DNA of 26,299 nucleotides from Rhizophagus sp. LPA8_4_AMF (GCA_021464525.1 JADRCO010000800.1:1-26299); one strand, 5' to 3'. Numbered from the stretch's first letter, positions 1 through 9,495 are shown. The notes: a model not told the origin generated them from the letters alone. Numbers and translations: made by a program.

Positions 1-61
1 TTGAATCGTTTGTTATTGTTGTTTGATATATATATTTGAATCGTTTGTTATTGTTGTTTGA
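1..61. repeat. 26-bp direct repeat separated by a TA-rich spacer
   Basis: Positions 1-26 and 36-61 are identical and are separated by a 9-bp TATATATAT spacer. The unit is T/G-rich. It lies at the window edge, so the array could extend further left. No function is apparent. Confidence 0.85.
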
Positions 62-280
62 ATCATTTATGGCTAACCCCTCGGTGATTTTCATTGCATA
101 ATCATGAGAGTAGACTGTGTTGGCTAACAATATACTTTTTCATATATACTATCAATTGCCCACTTTTTTTGCAAATGATTTTTTCACCAACGATAATTTT
201 TTCATCAATTTTTTCATCAACATTTTCCGAACGTAGCATATCTTTTTTTACCGTAACTGAACTTATAAAATACAACGGAT

Positions 281-1508
281 ATGTCAGATATCGTAGATTT
301 TACTTCCACTTCTGCTAAAAATGAATCATTTACGCTAACCTCTACAACTCAAATGGAATCTTCGAAAAATTATGTTGATATGAGTAATAAGGTTTTGTGT
401 TTTAATTTTGACTGTCACTTTTTTTTGGAAAGTTCCAATATGATGACTGCAATATATCAGTATTGTTTATTAATGAATGTTGCTAATGATTCTATTAGTT
501 AATCTCTGATATTAATAAAAAGATAGCAGAGGAGAAGTTGAAAAAACCTGAGCAGAAAGTTGTTAAAATTTCCTTACCTGAAATAGATCCTAAAGTACTT
601 GATTCCATTTACAACTTATTTCAAGCCGATAGAATAGGAGAAGACTTATATATAAAAGTAATTGGTTTTCTGATTTTAATTTTATTAAGGTTGTAATTCT
701 ACCTTATTTATGTTATTTATTTTATTCCCCTCAGTTTAACAGTGGAGAAAAAGAGGATATACATGACGAATTGCAAGATTCACTTAAAGAGCAACTTCCT
801 GGATGGTGGTCAAAAAAAACAGCAGCATGTGTTGTACAAGGTAATGAATACTGTCCTGATATTGGCACATGGCAAAAAAAACCATCATTTAATAAACGGA
901 GGTTTCCAATAATTTATAACTGCCCGCCACCTCAGATATGGATCGAGGTAAATATTAATTTAATGTAATTGGTTCTGTTTCTTAGTGATACATATATTAA
1001 AACAATATTATAGGTGGCGTACAACGTATATAATGATCGTGAGCGAGCGTTAAAAAAAATCCGGTCGAATAAACATTATTGTAATAAAACTGAATTTCTT
1101 TTAATCGTCATTCCTCATGGCAAGAGGCCTTATTACCAGAACCCAAGCCCTGAATTGGATTCAGAAGAAGTAGGTATATCATTAAATTCTCGCCCATCAC
1201 TAGCCCCGTACATCGGATATTGGTCATCATCATGTGAGACGTTTGAAGGAGGTACTTGGCATAATATAGTTTGGAATCAACATCTATCAATTGGATATGG
1301 TGTTCGTATATATTTCAACGATATTCTTAAATGTTTAACAGAAAATGATGATGATGATGATAATGAGAATCCTAAGCCATGTCCTTACTGCGAAGAAATT
1401 ATACCCAATACCAAAGAAATGATAAGACACCTACAAGAAAATCATTGTCAATCCGATGATGAAGATGATGAAGAAGACAATGAACATGAAGAAGACAATG
1501 AACATTAG
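281..1508 (+). CDS. Uma2-like (PD-(D/E)XK-fold) protein with C2H2 zinc finger and acidic tail; 4 exons
   Basis: Proposed exons are 281-391 (or 281-383), 499-657 (or 527-657), 735-947 and 1014-1508. The last two introns, 658-734 and 948-1013, have clear GTAA donors and AG acceptors and keep phase 0. The first intron is less certain: 392-498 has a poor GTTTTG donor, while 384-526 has a better GTAATA donor. The product is about 325 aa. Exon 3 encodes CPDIG and ends in PPPQIWIE; exon 4 continues VAYNVYNDRERALKKI. This PD...(30 residues)...E-V...DR...K spacing resembles the Uma2/DUF820 restriction-endonuclease-like fold, which is a family inference from the motif. The C-terminus has a C-x2-C-x12-H-x4-H zinc finger (CPYC...HLQENH) and then a D/E-rich tail ending at the TAG at 1506-1508. 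The start at 281 is the first ATG of the frame; the N-terminus is Ser/Thr-rich. Activity and target are unknown; a DNA-associated role is plausible. Confidence 0.65.
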
Positions 1509-1547
1509 TAAATTAGGAATAAGTAAGACTTGATATTCCCTCACCCC

Positions 1548-1609
1548 CTCATTTTTTATTTTTATGTTCTTACAGTACCCACACCCTCCTCATTTTTTAT
1601 CTTCATGTT
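1548..1609. repeat. Imperfect tandem repeat downstream of the Uma2-like gene
   Basis: A C/T-rich block beginning CTCATTTTTTAT recurs about 41 bp later (starts near 1548 and 1589) with one or two changes. It lies just 3' of the gene and may fall in its 3' UTR. It is probably a local slippage duplication. Confidence 0.6.
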
Positions 1610-1719
1610 ATATAATAGCTAGTACAATAATAATATTATTAATTACCACAATTGCGTACAAAAATATATTATAATAATAAACATTAATCTATCTATATTA
1701 TATTTTGTTAACGAACATT

Positions 1720-1971
1720 CTAAAATAAGAAAAAATTTAAAATTTCTAATATGAAAAAAGTCCCAATTCCCAAAGTGATCAACAACTCGGAGTATTTTTG
1801 CTGAGCCACAGTATGGTCTATACTAATGATCACGTCTTGAAATGTTACGCCGATTATACTACTTAAATCATGTGACGCATTTTTGTAAAAAAAAGCGTTT
1901 AAGTCAAATTTTACAACAAAAACCCTCTTTGACGTTCTAAGTAAACTTGCAGAGCGAACAAAAATACGCAT
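1720..1971 (-). CDS. Possible small orphan ORF, 83 aa
   Basis: This is an open frame of 83 codons on the minus strand in otherwise AT-rich intergenic DNA. The predicted protein is basic at the N-terminus, mixed in the middle and strongly hydrophobic at the C-terminus (ITLGIGTFFILEILNFFLF), like a tail-anchor segment. A TATA-like stretch (TATATTTATA) lies roughly 25 bp upstream of the ATG on the minus strand. I recognise no family, and the upstream TATA distance is short for a leader. It could be chance. The rest of 1509-2244 shows no other gene. Confidence 0.2.
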   Translation of the reverse strand: MRIFVRSASLLRTSKRVFVVKFDLNAFFYKNASHDLSSIIGVTFQDVIISIDHTVAQQKYSELLITLGIGTFFILEILNFFLF

Positions 1972-2244
1972 ACATGTGTTATTTCAAAAGTATAAATATA
2001 AGTTTATTAAAAAAATTTCGTGAAAAATTGTCTGTGGCGCATGTACCAATCATTCTATCGATCTTTTCCAAAAAAGTATCTTAGAATATAATCGGCATAA
2101 CCTGTCACACATTTCAGAAATGCCACGACAGGTCTGTGTAACGGATTAATTTCTCACATATACTAACCCTCGGTATTTTCACAAATAAAATTTTTTTTAC
2201 TCACGTACGTTAGTTTGCACCAATAGCATTTTCACAAAATTACT

Positions 2245-3704
2245 ATAAAAGCCGTTACGTTACTCTGTCTCGTCAAAGACACACTTGCAAATGCTTTTCC
2301 TATCCATATAGATAAAACTAGTCTCGTTGGCGACCTCAAAAAACTCATTAAGGGAGAAAAAGCGCCAGAGTTCGACAATTCCCTGCAGACAAGCTCAAGT
2401 TATGGAAGGTAGAAATTCCTGGCGATCACGTCAATCCTTTGAGTAATCTCTCACTCGAAGAGAATGAAGAACTGTCAGCAATAAATGATATTGGAGACTA
2501 CTGGCCTGAGAAACCGCTTAAGAAGAATATTCACGTCATAGTCGAACCATCCGTGTCGACTGCTGCTTCAAACGAGGTATTGAAATTACTTGACCGAATC
2601 GCATCGTTGGAGGAGTCACTTAACAAGTCTGTCCATGGTACGTATTTTTTCCTTACCCGAGATAAACGAAATTATTAGGTTATGAATTTTTTTGACTGAT
2701 CCGGTTGCATTACAGCATTCGACGTCATCGTTAGCCCGAAACGAACGAAGAGCTTCAAGTGAACTGTGAATATCGAACACACGACCCTCGAAGGACTAAA
2801 AAATTTCATACGTGCGACGTATCAAACGCCTGCACTTGAAATGATGGGGCGGTGCTCAACTTGTTAAATGATAGCGGGAAATACTCCCCTAGAAATGATC
2901 AAGACCTTCGTGAGATACTTCAGGTGTTCGTGACAAAAAATAATCTCAAGTTTATCATGTTCATTGAGACACCATCAAAACTTTCAAATTTGTCATTCCC
3001 AAAGATGTGCCAGCTTTACGGACTTGGTGAATCAGAGGATCCTTCATTATCGGTGTTCCCGCCTTTCACTTGAGGGTGCAAAGACCTGAAAGATGATTTT
3101 TCCCGGGTAATAATGTAATCTTATAACCGAACTGGAAGCCCGCCTTAAGTCCATTCCGATAAGTGGAAATGAAGCATCGAAACCACAATACGTGTGTTTT
3201 TATCTTGTCGCAGATACGAAGGCAAGTTCGAGCTCCGACCAGAAAAAAATATCACAGGACTCAATGGACACGGGCCAGTCGATTTCGCAATTGATTTACT
3301 CCAAACTGCAAAAACGGTTGGCGTGACAGAAGTAAAGGACGAAGATTTTTTTAAGGGTATTGCGCAGAATGGCGTTCAACTCGAATCCGCTTTATCAAAC
3401 CGTAAGCGTAAGGCGAATGAGATGGAGGAAGAGAGTGTGTTTGTGAGTAAGGTATTCGGAATTGTCACAGATGCGGAAAAGTGGTACTTTAAGATAGGCT
3501 GAAATTCAAACCATCCGAATCGGTGGTCGTTGTATACAAAGACGAGAATATGGAAAATATGGTTATGAAAGTTCTGATCATATTGCATGGTTATTAGAGA
3601 TACAAAATCCGGATTCAGATTCTCGAAGTGGAGAGAGAGTAATAAAAAAGCATAGGTCATCGAGCAGTCTTGCGGAAAAATCAGATACTGTAGATAGACC
3701 TTAG
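2245..3704 (+). pseudogene. Decayed Crinkler (CRN) family gene with PD-(D/E)XK-type C-terminal region
   Basis: The N-terminal part (2251-2380) reads AVTLLCLVKDTLANAFP..., the ubiquitin-like Crinkler header. It continues in another frame through 2439-2637, then a 78-bp intron (GTACGT...TACAG, 2638-2715), then FDVIVSPKRTKSF and onward. The C-terminal region (about 3215-3700) keeps NGHGPVDFAIDL, VTEVKDEDF and NGVQLESAL, which fit a D...ExK...Q restriction-endonuclease-like core of the kind described for CRN effectors. Breaks: ATA instead of ATG at the expected start; frame changes near 2380, 2840, 3074-3122, 3212, 3495 and 3570; in-frame TGA at 2760-2762 and 3071-3073. The final frame ends at TAG 3702-3704. 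CRN proteins are typically secreted or host/nucleus-acting effectors, or self/non-self proteins. This copy cannot make a full product. I am confident about both the family and the inactivation. Confidence 0.88.
2638..2715 (+). other. Intron in the CRN pseudogene
   Basis: The donor GTACGT and the acceptor TTACAG frame a 78-bp AT-rich stretch. Removing it restores a continuous phase between the CRN header region and the following conserved segment. Its retention indicates that the copy arose by DNA duplication, not by reverse transcription of a spliced mRNA. Confidence 0.75.
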
Positions 3705-4137
3705 CATAGTAATTTCATCATGTATTAGGGCTATGTCCCGAACTTTGTATTTATTTTAGTGAAACCGGTTAAAGCCACCTCGTACTTATCTAACCTGTAT
3801 AATGGGTCGCAACCCAAATTTGTATTTATTTTATCTGTTTTAATAAAAATTTTCAGCGAACATGTTCGCCAAAAATTACGTGATTTTTTTTCAACCTTAT
3901 TCTGTTTTCCAGATAAATTGATATTTTAGTCGTTCCGAAAATATTAATTTGTCATCAGCGATCAGTTACTTAATTAGTGGGCTTTGCCTAATTTCACTGA
4001 ATGATAGACGTTCATACATGAAGATAAGACATAGGTAAAATCGAAAAAAACCTAATGGAGCTTCGTACTTGTCTATTTTCGTCTTAGCAGCTTTTTTCAG
4101 TTTCACTGATTGACATACTGTAGGTTAAATTGAGGAG
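3705..4137. other. 3' flank of the CRN pseudogene, no gene seen
   Basis: AT-rich sequence with two TTTGTATTTATTTTA(G/T) motifs (about 3745 and 3821), possibly relics of a 3' UTR. No coding pattern was found in any frame. Confidence 0.5.
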
Positions 4138-4145
4138 ATTTGATA

Positions 4146-4438
4146 TAGAGTGTCCAGGATGAGTTGATCCCGATTTTATCACGATTTTGGCTAATTTTTT
4201 GCGATTTTGGGGTGGTCGCGATTTTTGATAAATTGTCACATTTTGCACGATATTTAAATTTGGATGGCTGGATACCTGATTTTGCTGAAATTCTGGCCGA
4301 AATAATTCCGGCTAAAATTATGGTCAAAAGTGGTGCCTTATGACTTTAGAAATTACAGACAATTTTTACATTAATTTCAGCCAATCGCGGATTTGTGAAA
4401 ATCACGGGTCATCACGACAACCAATCCTGGACACCCTA
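4146..4438. mobile_element. Non-autonomous hAT-type MITE, 293 bp
   Basis: The ends are inverted repeats: the left reads TAGAGTGTCCAGGAT and the right, on the complementary strand, TAGGGTGTCCAGGAT. Similarity continues to about 21 bp with three mismatches. A perfect 8-bp target-site duplication, ATTTGATA, flanks the element (4138-4145 and 4439-4446). An 8-bp duplication and a TAGRG-type terminus are typical of the hAT superfamily. The interior has no transposase. It carries several subterminal copies of a GCGATTTT/CACGATTTT motif, as expected for transposase-binding repeats. The single end mismatch at position 4 suggests a fairly young insertion. Confidence 0.85.
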
Positions 4439-4446
4439 ATTTGATA

Positions 4447-4961
4447 TTGATGCTCCGTAGTTGAAGATTATTGCGTCCTAGCAGTGGCAAGATCGTCAGG
4501 AAAACGTTGGCATATTGCGTTTATTATTTTTTAACGATGAAATCATATTCTTTGATTGTTATGATTGTTACGTCTGTTAATAAAAATAAGCTTTTTCATT
4601 GTCCCTCAATAGCTTATTGTCTTTCACACTAATTTATTGTCTTTATTTTCTTCTCCTTAACGTACATTTGATATCATATTTTTAAATCTCGGTTAGCTTT
4701 GTCCCATGAAAAAAGGTATATAAACGTGACAAAATTGCTACATGTTCATTAAAGAAATCAACTCCGCATAAAATTGCAAATAAATTAAAACGCATTTCAA
4801 AGTATTTTGATCTTGATTAATCTTATTCCCTTCACAATAAATTTACACTATTACTCGTATTTGAACTCTGCTCACGAAGTGATACATCAAATCAAGGGTC
4901 GTTTTGAGTTGGATTAATAATCGCTTGCCGATGACTAACAAATCGATTCTTGTAATAATAG
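4447..4961. other. AT-rich intergenic DNA, nothing recognised
   Basis: No convincing ORF, inverted repeat or RNA gene was seen. A short paired TTATTGTCTTT motif occurs near 4614-4643. Confidence 0.5.
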
Positions 4962-5138
4962 ATGTCTTTAATTGGTATTAATGTAAACATTCCATTTATG
5001 GCAATTACCTCATCTTTTCTTATCGAGAAAATCTCTGTGATCATGGGGATCGCCATTTTTCTGCATGTTGTCAAACATTTCGAAGAAAGGCTAAAGCCAA
5101 AAATTGTCAATGAAATCGATGCACGTAACAGAAATTAA
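4962..5138 (+). CDS. Possible small membrane protein or gene fragment, 58 aa
   Basis: The ORF runs from ATG 4962 to TAA 5136-5138. The product begins MSLIGINVNIPFMAIT, has one hydrophobic segment (about residues 25-37, ISVIMGIAIFLHV) and then a charged helix (KHFEERLKPKIVNEID). In the next frame, from about 5115 onward, the text reads TEINERLTAEVNEINSLLAI, again coiled-coil-like. The two pieces may be one gene split by a 1-nt frameshift. The family is unknown. It could be a relic of a membrane/coiled-coil protein or chance. Confidence 0.25.
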   Translation: MSLIGINVNIPFMAITSSFLIEKISVIMGIAIFLHVVKHFEERLKPKIVNEIDARNRN

Positions 5139-5790
5139 TGAAAGATTAACTGCGGAGGTCAACGAAATTAATTCCTTATTGGCAATTGATTTTACTATTC
5201 AATTTCTTTTTTTTATATTTTTAATAAAAATAATATTCCTTTCAAATATAATGTTCATAAATAAAAATTCATTCCAATGAACACCAAAAAAATATATATA
5301 TTCATTATTTTATTTATTAATAATTAATTTGACCAACATTTTTTTATCAATTAATCATAATTTTATATCTGGAAAAATAGTTTATTTTTAAAAATAATGA
5401 ATAACAAAATATTTAATTATTATATGATGTATCAACCGTATCACATGTGCTATTTTAATGATCATTTATAAAAAATTAGCTTTAAGAACCTTGGAAATTG
5501 GAATACATCTGGAAAAAGTAATGAATACAAAATGGGAGGATGTTTTCGCAAGCATATATAATAAGTATTATAACCATTCGATTCAAGTAATAGGACTTAT
5601 TTACAAGGAATAATAAAGAAAATTGACGTAAAATAACAACGCTCATGTAACTGTCTGTCCAACACACACGGCCTCGATTCACGAAATTTTACTTAAATCA
5701 AGCATATTTTACATGAAATTCTTCTAGACGAGTATATTTTATAGCATTTTTAAATTTTATTTTATTTTTTTTTTCGCTTGTGATAACACT
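5139..5790. other. AT-rich intergenic DNA
   Basis: Mostly A/T runs. A minus-strand open frame at 5482-5682 has no recognisable features and is judged fortuitous. Nothing else is supported. Confidence 0.5.
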
Positions 5791-6390
5791 ATGACCCTTG
5801 ATCTAATGCAGTCTATTAATTCTTCCGCACATTTTACAAATATCTCTTCTACAAATATTGGTGAAGTTCACTTTAACGATAAACACTCAGTCTTTTTACT
5901 TGTCCACAATCTAATACCTGTGGAATTAACTATTCTATTTCACAATTATATTGGGAAATCCAAAAAACGGAATCAAGCTTTTTTTACATTTTATTAAGAA
6001 TTTAATTAACAAACTACACCGTTACCTGGAAATGAGCTGAGGCATTTAAAAGTTCCAAATCACGTTGGGATATTACATCACGAAAGAAAAAGTCTTACCA
6101 CAAGTTATACCGTTATCATCACTTCCTATAAAAAATGTTGATCTGTGTTTATATTTCCATGTTTTTCCTGTGAATGTATCATTTTCACAGAATAATATTT
6201 GGATAAAAATTTTTTATAGGGGCCACGTGAATCACATATCACAGAAGGCACGACTACAAAAATGAGATATCGTTATAATATACCACCGTATGATAGGGAG
6301 GACAATATGTCTGCGTATAAACAGTACGTTGGACATCAAGTAATTTTTCACATTCGAGAACTTGGTATAATCATAGGGATAATCTTTTTT
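5791..6390 (+). pseudogene. Possible decayed gene in a single reading frame
   Basis: Three coding-like stretches share exactly the same + frame: 5791-5994 (contains STNIGEVHFNDKHSVFLLVH), 6010-6138 (contains GNELRHLKVPNHVGILHHER) and 6220-6390 (contains TKMRYRYNIPPYDREDNMSA). They are separated by stops at 5995, 6007, 6139, about 6193 and 6217. The segments have mixed hydrophilic composition, unlike the poly-Phe/Ile/Lys translations of the surrounding DNA. The boundary TTTTTATAG|G at 6219/6220 could instead be a splice acceptor, giving a separate exon. I do not recognise the family; coding origin is an inference from composition. Confidence 0.28.
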
Positions 6391-7514
6391 TAATAGACAT
6401 AGATTTAATAGATATTTTCCTTTTGGTTCAATTTTTAATTATATTTCTCCAGGTTTTTTGTAGTATAGAGTTTACTTTTGTTATCATGTACTTTTTTTTC
6501 TTTGGTGAGTGCTTATAGATACTCGCAGGGTTTATAGGCTCTTTTTATTTCCACCTTAGTGATCCCAGTCATTGTTGTATAAAAGTTTCCCTAGAGTCTG
6601 TACTGTTTCCTGATCACTTCGATATAAAAATAAAAATTAAATTTATTGTTTCATCATTATACTCTTTCTTTTGCCTTTTCACTTTTCTTTTTTATTTTTT
6701 AAATATTTTAATAATTTTTTTAACACTTGTTTAGATATGGAATGTTATTTATAAAGCTGTGAGTACTTTCACATTTAACACTTTATTTTTCATAGTAATA
6801 GACGCGTTTTTTATACAAAAATTTATGTGTAGTATAATTTTACAAAATAAACTGACTTTTATAAATTACTTAGATATCAATTTTTACCAAGTTAGCTTAA
6901 ATATTCATGGAGTTATCTTTTTTTTTTGTAATATTTTTGTGTAGGTATTGTATAGCGTAATTTAAGCACTTTGGTCAAATAAAATTAGCTTTTATTGTAT
7001 AAGTGAAGTTGTTCAGTAAGTATGGAATATCTAAATATTAATTTTCATTAATTTTATGCTTGAATGAATATTTATAAAGATATTTGTAATGGTATTTATT
7101 GTGCGCGTATATCTTATTGTAATTTTAACACTTTAATTAAACTAAACTAGCTTTTGTCAAGTATGTCAAATAAATTATTGTTGTTCAGTAGGTACATTAA
7201 CTTGAATATTTATAAATAAATAAAATATTTCTTAAATTTTCTATGAAATTTATTTTGTATTTAGTATTTTTTATTGCATTTAATAAAATACACATAAAAC
7301 ATTTTTTTAATTTGAAATATTTGAAATGCAATATTAAAGTATTAAAAATATTGAAATTTTTTTCTTTTTCTTTTTTGTTAAATATGAAATTAAAATTTCT
7401 TATTGCGCAAAAGAAAAATTTTTCTAAGACAAATGTTACACAAAATAAAAACATCCAATAAATTTTGTAGCGATTTTTTAAACCAATCATATTTAAAGAA
7501 AAGGGGTGGGTGTG
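6391..7514. other. Extremely AT-rich intergenic DNA
   Basis: Long A/T runs with open frames that translate to Phe/Ile/Lys/Asn-rich strings. Overlapping open frames on both strands at 7197-7490 are typical of low-complexity sequence. No gene, repeat or RNA is supported. Confidence 0.6.
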
Positions 7515-7563
7515 AATGATTGGCTGTCATTGTGCCACGCAGTGGCACATGACAACAATCATT
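7515..7563. repeat. Hairpin, arms about 22-24 bp, GTGCCAC/GTGGCAC core
   Basis: An inverted repeat runs from AATGATT at 7515 to AATCATT at 7563. The core is GTGCCAC-GCA-GTGGCAC with a 3-nt loop, and there are small bulges in the outer arms. It is the first of three hairpins within about 500 bp. Confidence 0.8.
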
Positions 7564-7650
7564 TAATATCCACTGTAATATTGAATAACGAAGTGCAGTG
7601 CCTAATAACGATTATATCTCTGGCAGCCTTATTTGATCATGATAAATTAA

Positions 7651-7729
7651 TCATATTCGGCATGTTACATCATCTATTGCCGGATATCATTTATTTCTGG
7701 CAATAAATGACGTAACATGCCAGATATGA
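7651..7729. repeat. Imperfect inverted repeat, about 33-bp arms
   Basis: The left arm 7651-7683 and right arm 7697-7729 are complementary, with perfect blocks GGCATGTTAC/GTAACATGCC and TCATAT/ATATGA and a few mismatches. The loop is 13 nt. Weaker complementarity continues outward, so it may be the centre of a larger foldback element. Confidence 0.75.
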
Positions 7730-7936
7730 ACAAAATAATTGGCATCATGATACCGGATATAGGATATTATCCTACAACCAAATAGGATCATGGTTTTATA
7801 TTTTTTTATTAAGCTATAAATAAACTACAATTGCATAATTATTATTGATATTTTTTCAGATACTAAATAACATGTATAAGTTAAAAGGACACGCACGTTA
7901 AACCGGAAATAGTTATAAGCGGCTGCAGGATAACAC

Positions 7937-8016
7937 AGTTATTTGATAGGGGTGTTAAAATATCATCCGAACTGCTTCGCAGTTCGGTGATATTCTAACC
8001 CCCCTATCAAATAACT
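7937..8016. repeat. Near-perfect 80-bp foldback hairpin
   Basis: The arms 7937-7975 and 7979-8016 pair over nearly their whole length with a TTC loop. The tip reads GAACTGC-TTC-GCAGTTC and the base AGTTATTTGAT/ATCAAATAACT. There is one bulge and there are few mismatches. It is richer in G/C than the surroundings. It could be a foldback-type element or a structured transcript; I saw no clear target duplication. Confidence 0.85.
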
Positions 8017-8074
8017 AATACATAACGTATACTCGGGGTACAGGACAAACAACCCCTTCCAACAAAATTTCGCG

Positions 8075-8190
8075 ATCACGTGATTTTTCTCTGTCCCGGC
8101 TGATGCAGGGGAGAACGGGATAATATCGTAAACTCCTGGAACACTTTTAAGATTCCCTTGTCAGAAATAATCGCATATCACGTGATTTTT
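8075..8190. repeat. Two copies of ATCACGTGATTTTT
   Basis: Identical 14-mers at 8075-8088 and 8177-8190 each contain the palindrome TCACGTGA (E-box core CACGTG). A third, shorter copy is at 9948-9959. They could be bHLH-type binding sites or part of a dispersed repeat. Confidence 0.7.
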
Positions 8191-8220
8191 CAAAATCCGC
8201 GCCTTAATAAACCTGCTAAT

Positions 8221-8262
8221 AACCAATCATCCTATTATATGTTATCTGGTTAATTATAAATA
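8221..8262 (+). promoter_or_regulatory. Candidate promoter of the membrane-protein gene (CCAAT + TATA)
   Basis: AACCAATCAT at 8221-8230 is followed by TATAAATA at 8255-8262. The spacing and order fit a fungal core promoter. The ATG lies about 270 bp downstream, implying a long 5' leader or a leader intron. Inference only. Confidence 0.4.
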
Positions 8263-8532
8263 GGCACAAAACGGGGGTGCATTCCGGACGCTTTTTGTAT
8301 CCCTTTGCATAAAAATATATCATGCAATACTTGTCACCCTTTTTAGTCATTCTCAATCATATATAATGATGTACTTGTCGCACAGATTATATGGTCACAC
8401 AGTTTTCATTTTCATGTACGAAATTGGACGAATGTAATTTAATATCAGTTGAAGACATTTAAAAATGTCCAAATGGTCCTGCCGCCTTAGTAATAAACTT
8501 AATTCATAGAAAAGCTCTTGAAATACACACAA

Positions 8533-9495
8533 ATGAGTTATATAAAAAAAAGAGAAGAACCAACTCCGAAAGAAGAAGGACAAGAACCGACTTCGGAGGA
8601 GCAAGGAGAGAGAAAACTGAAACTGAGAATGTTGAAAATAGTTGCAGAAAATAATCTAAAACTTACAAATGAGGCAAAAGGAACTCTAAATATGCTTATT
8701 ATTATCTTTATCACTTACGTGATAGTTGGGCTTGCTTTCCTTTTTCAAAGAAATATGATGCTCAATCCCACCGTTTTAAAAGCTTCTGATATTGTAGGAG
8801 GTCTCGCAACTGGAATTGCGGGTTTAATTGGCATTGTCTCGAGTATAAAGAATACTACTGATTCCATAAGTTCAAAAGAAAAAGATGCCACCATTGGTTC
8901 AGAAATTGAGGATAAAATCGTTATTCTTTCTTTACAAACTGAAAAAGATGGTTACCTAATTCGAGCGAAAAATAATATTAGGAAGCGGAATAAAAATTTA
9001 CGAAAAATAATCGCTATACGATCTTTATGGGTTCTTATTGTGTGTATTGCACTCATAATTGTTATTTTTCTTGGCCTTATTTCTGATCGTATTGATCGGT
9101 TTGATTTGAGTCTTACTTTCGTTATTCTTGGGGGTTGTTTTCTGTTGGAGAGTTATACGTTAAGACATTCTCTAGAGAATCCAGAACGGGAACCTACATG
9201 CCCTGTGATATGTACGATAAGTTATTTATTTATTTATCAATTCATTATGATTATGAATGGATATATACGTGTCAACGTAACTGGTTGTTGTTGTAAAGAA
9301 TTTTCGTTATTCTTTAAGATTAAAATCTGTTGTAGGCCTTTGTATATTTTACGAGTCACTTTTACGGAGGATGAAAAAGAAAACATGGAACGTCTTTTAA
9401 GCGGGTTAAAACATAAAGATTATGAGAACAATGAAGATGAGAAGAATGAAGACAAGCAAGCAGATGAAGCATATAGTGTAGTTATTAATTCTTAG
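8533..9495 (+). CDS. Orphan multi-pass membrane protein, 320 aa
   Basis: The intact single-exon frame opens after a TAA at 8500-8502. The first ATG is at 8533; an upstream TTG at 8518 is not a likely eukaryotic start. The N-terminal ~50 residues are charged (KKREEPTPKEEG...). About five hydrophobic segments follow: residues 53-71, 86-104 (Gly-rich, GGLATGIAGLIGIV), 164-183, 192-210 and 224-244. A basic linker (about 142-163, RAKNNIRKRNKNLRK) separates segments 2 and 3. A Cys cluster (GCCCKEF, about 251-257, and ICC, 265-267) follows the last helix. The C-terminal ~45 residues are acidic and hydrophilic. No signal peptide or catalytic motif is seen and I recognise no family. Codon use looks normal and the frame has no internal stop, so I take it as a real gene of unknown role. 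Confidence 0.75.
   Translation: MSYIKKREEPTPKEEGQEPTSEEQGERKLKLRMLKIVAENNLKLTNEAKGTLNMLIIIFITYVIVGLAFLFQRNMMLNPTVLKASDIVGGLATGIAGLIGIVSSIKNTTDSISSKEKDATIGSEIEDKIVILSLQTEKDGYLIRAKNNIRKRNKNLRKIIAIRSLWVLIVCIALIIVIFLGLISDRIDRFDLSLTFVILGGCFLLESYTLRHSLENPEREPTCPVICTISYLFIYQFIMIMNGYIRVNVTGCCCKEFSLFFKIKICCRPLYILRVTFTEDEKENMERLLSGLKHKDYENNEDEKNEDKQADEAYSVVINS

Noticed and set aside
3376..3660. 94-codon minus-strand frame
   Set aside because: It is antisense to the CRN pseudogene, whose plus-strand family match explains the openness.
4103..4327. 74-codon minus-strand frame
   Set aside because: It lies across one end of the hAT MITE and reflects its subterminal repeats.
7197..7490. 97-codon minus-strand and 72-codon plus-strand open frames
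   Set aside because: They overlap on opposite strands in nearly pure A/T sequence and translate to Phe/Lys/Ile/Asn strings.
8518..8532. Upstream TTG start for the membrane-protein gene
   Set aside because: Eukaryotic genes rarely start at TTG. The ATG at 8533 is the first in the frame and loses only five codons.
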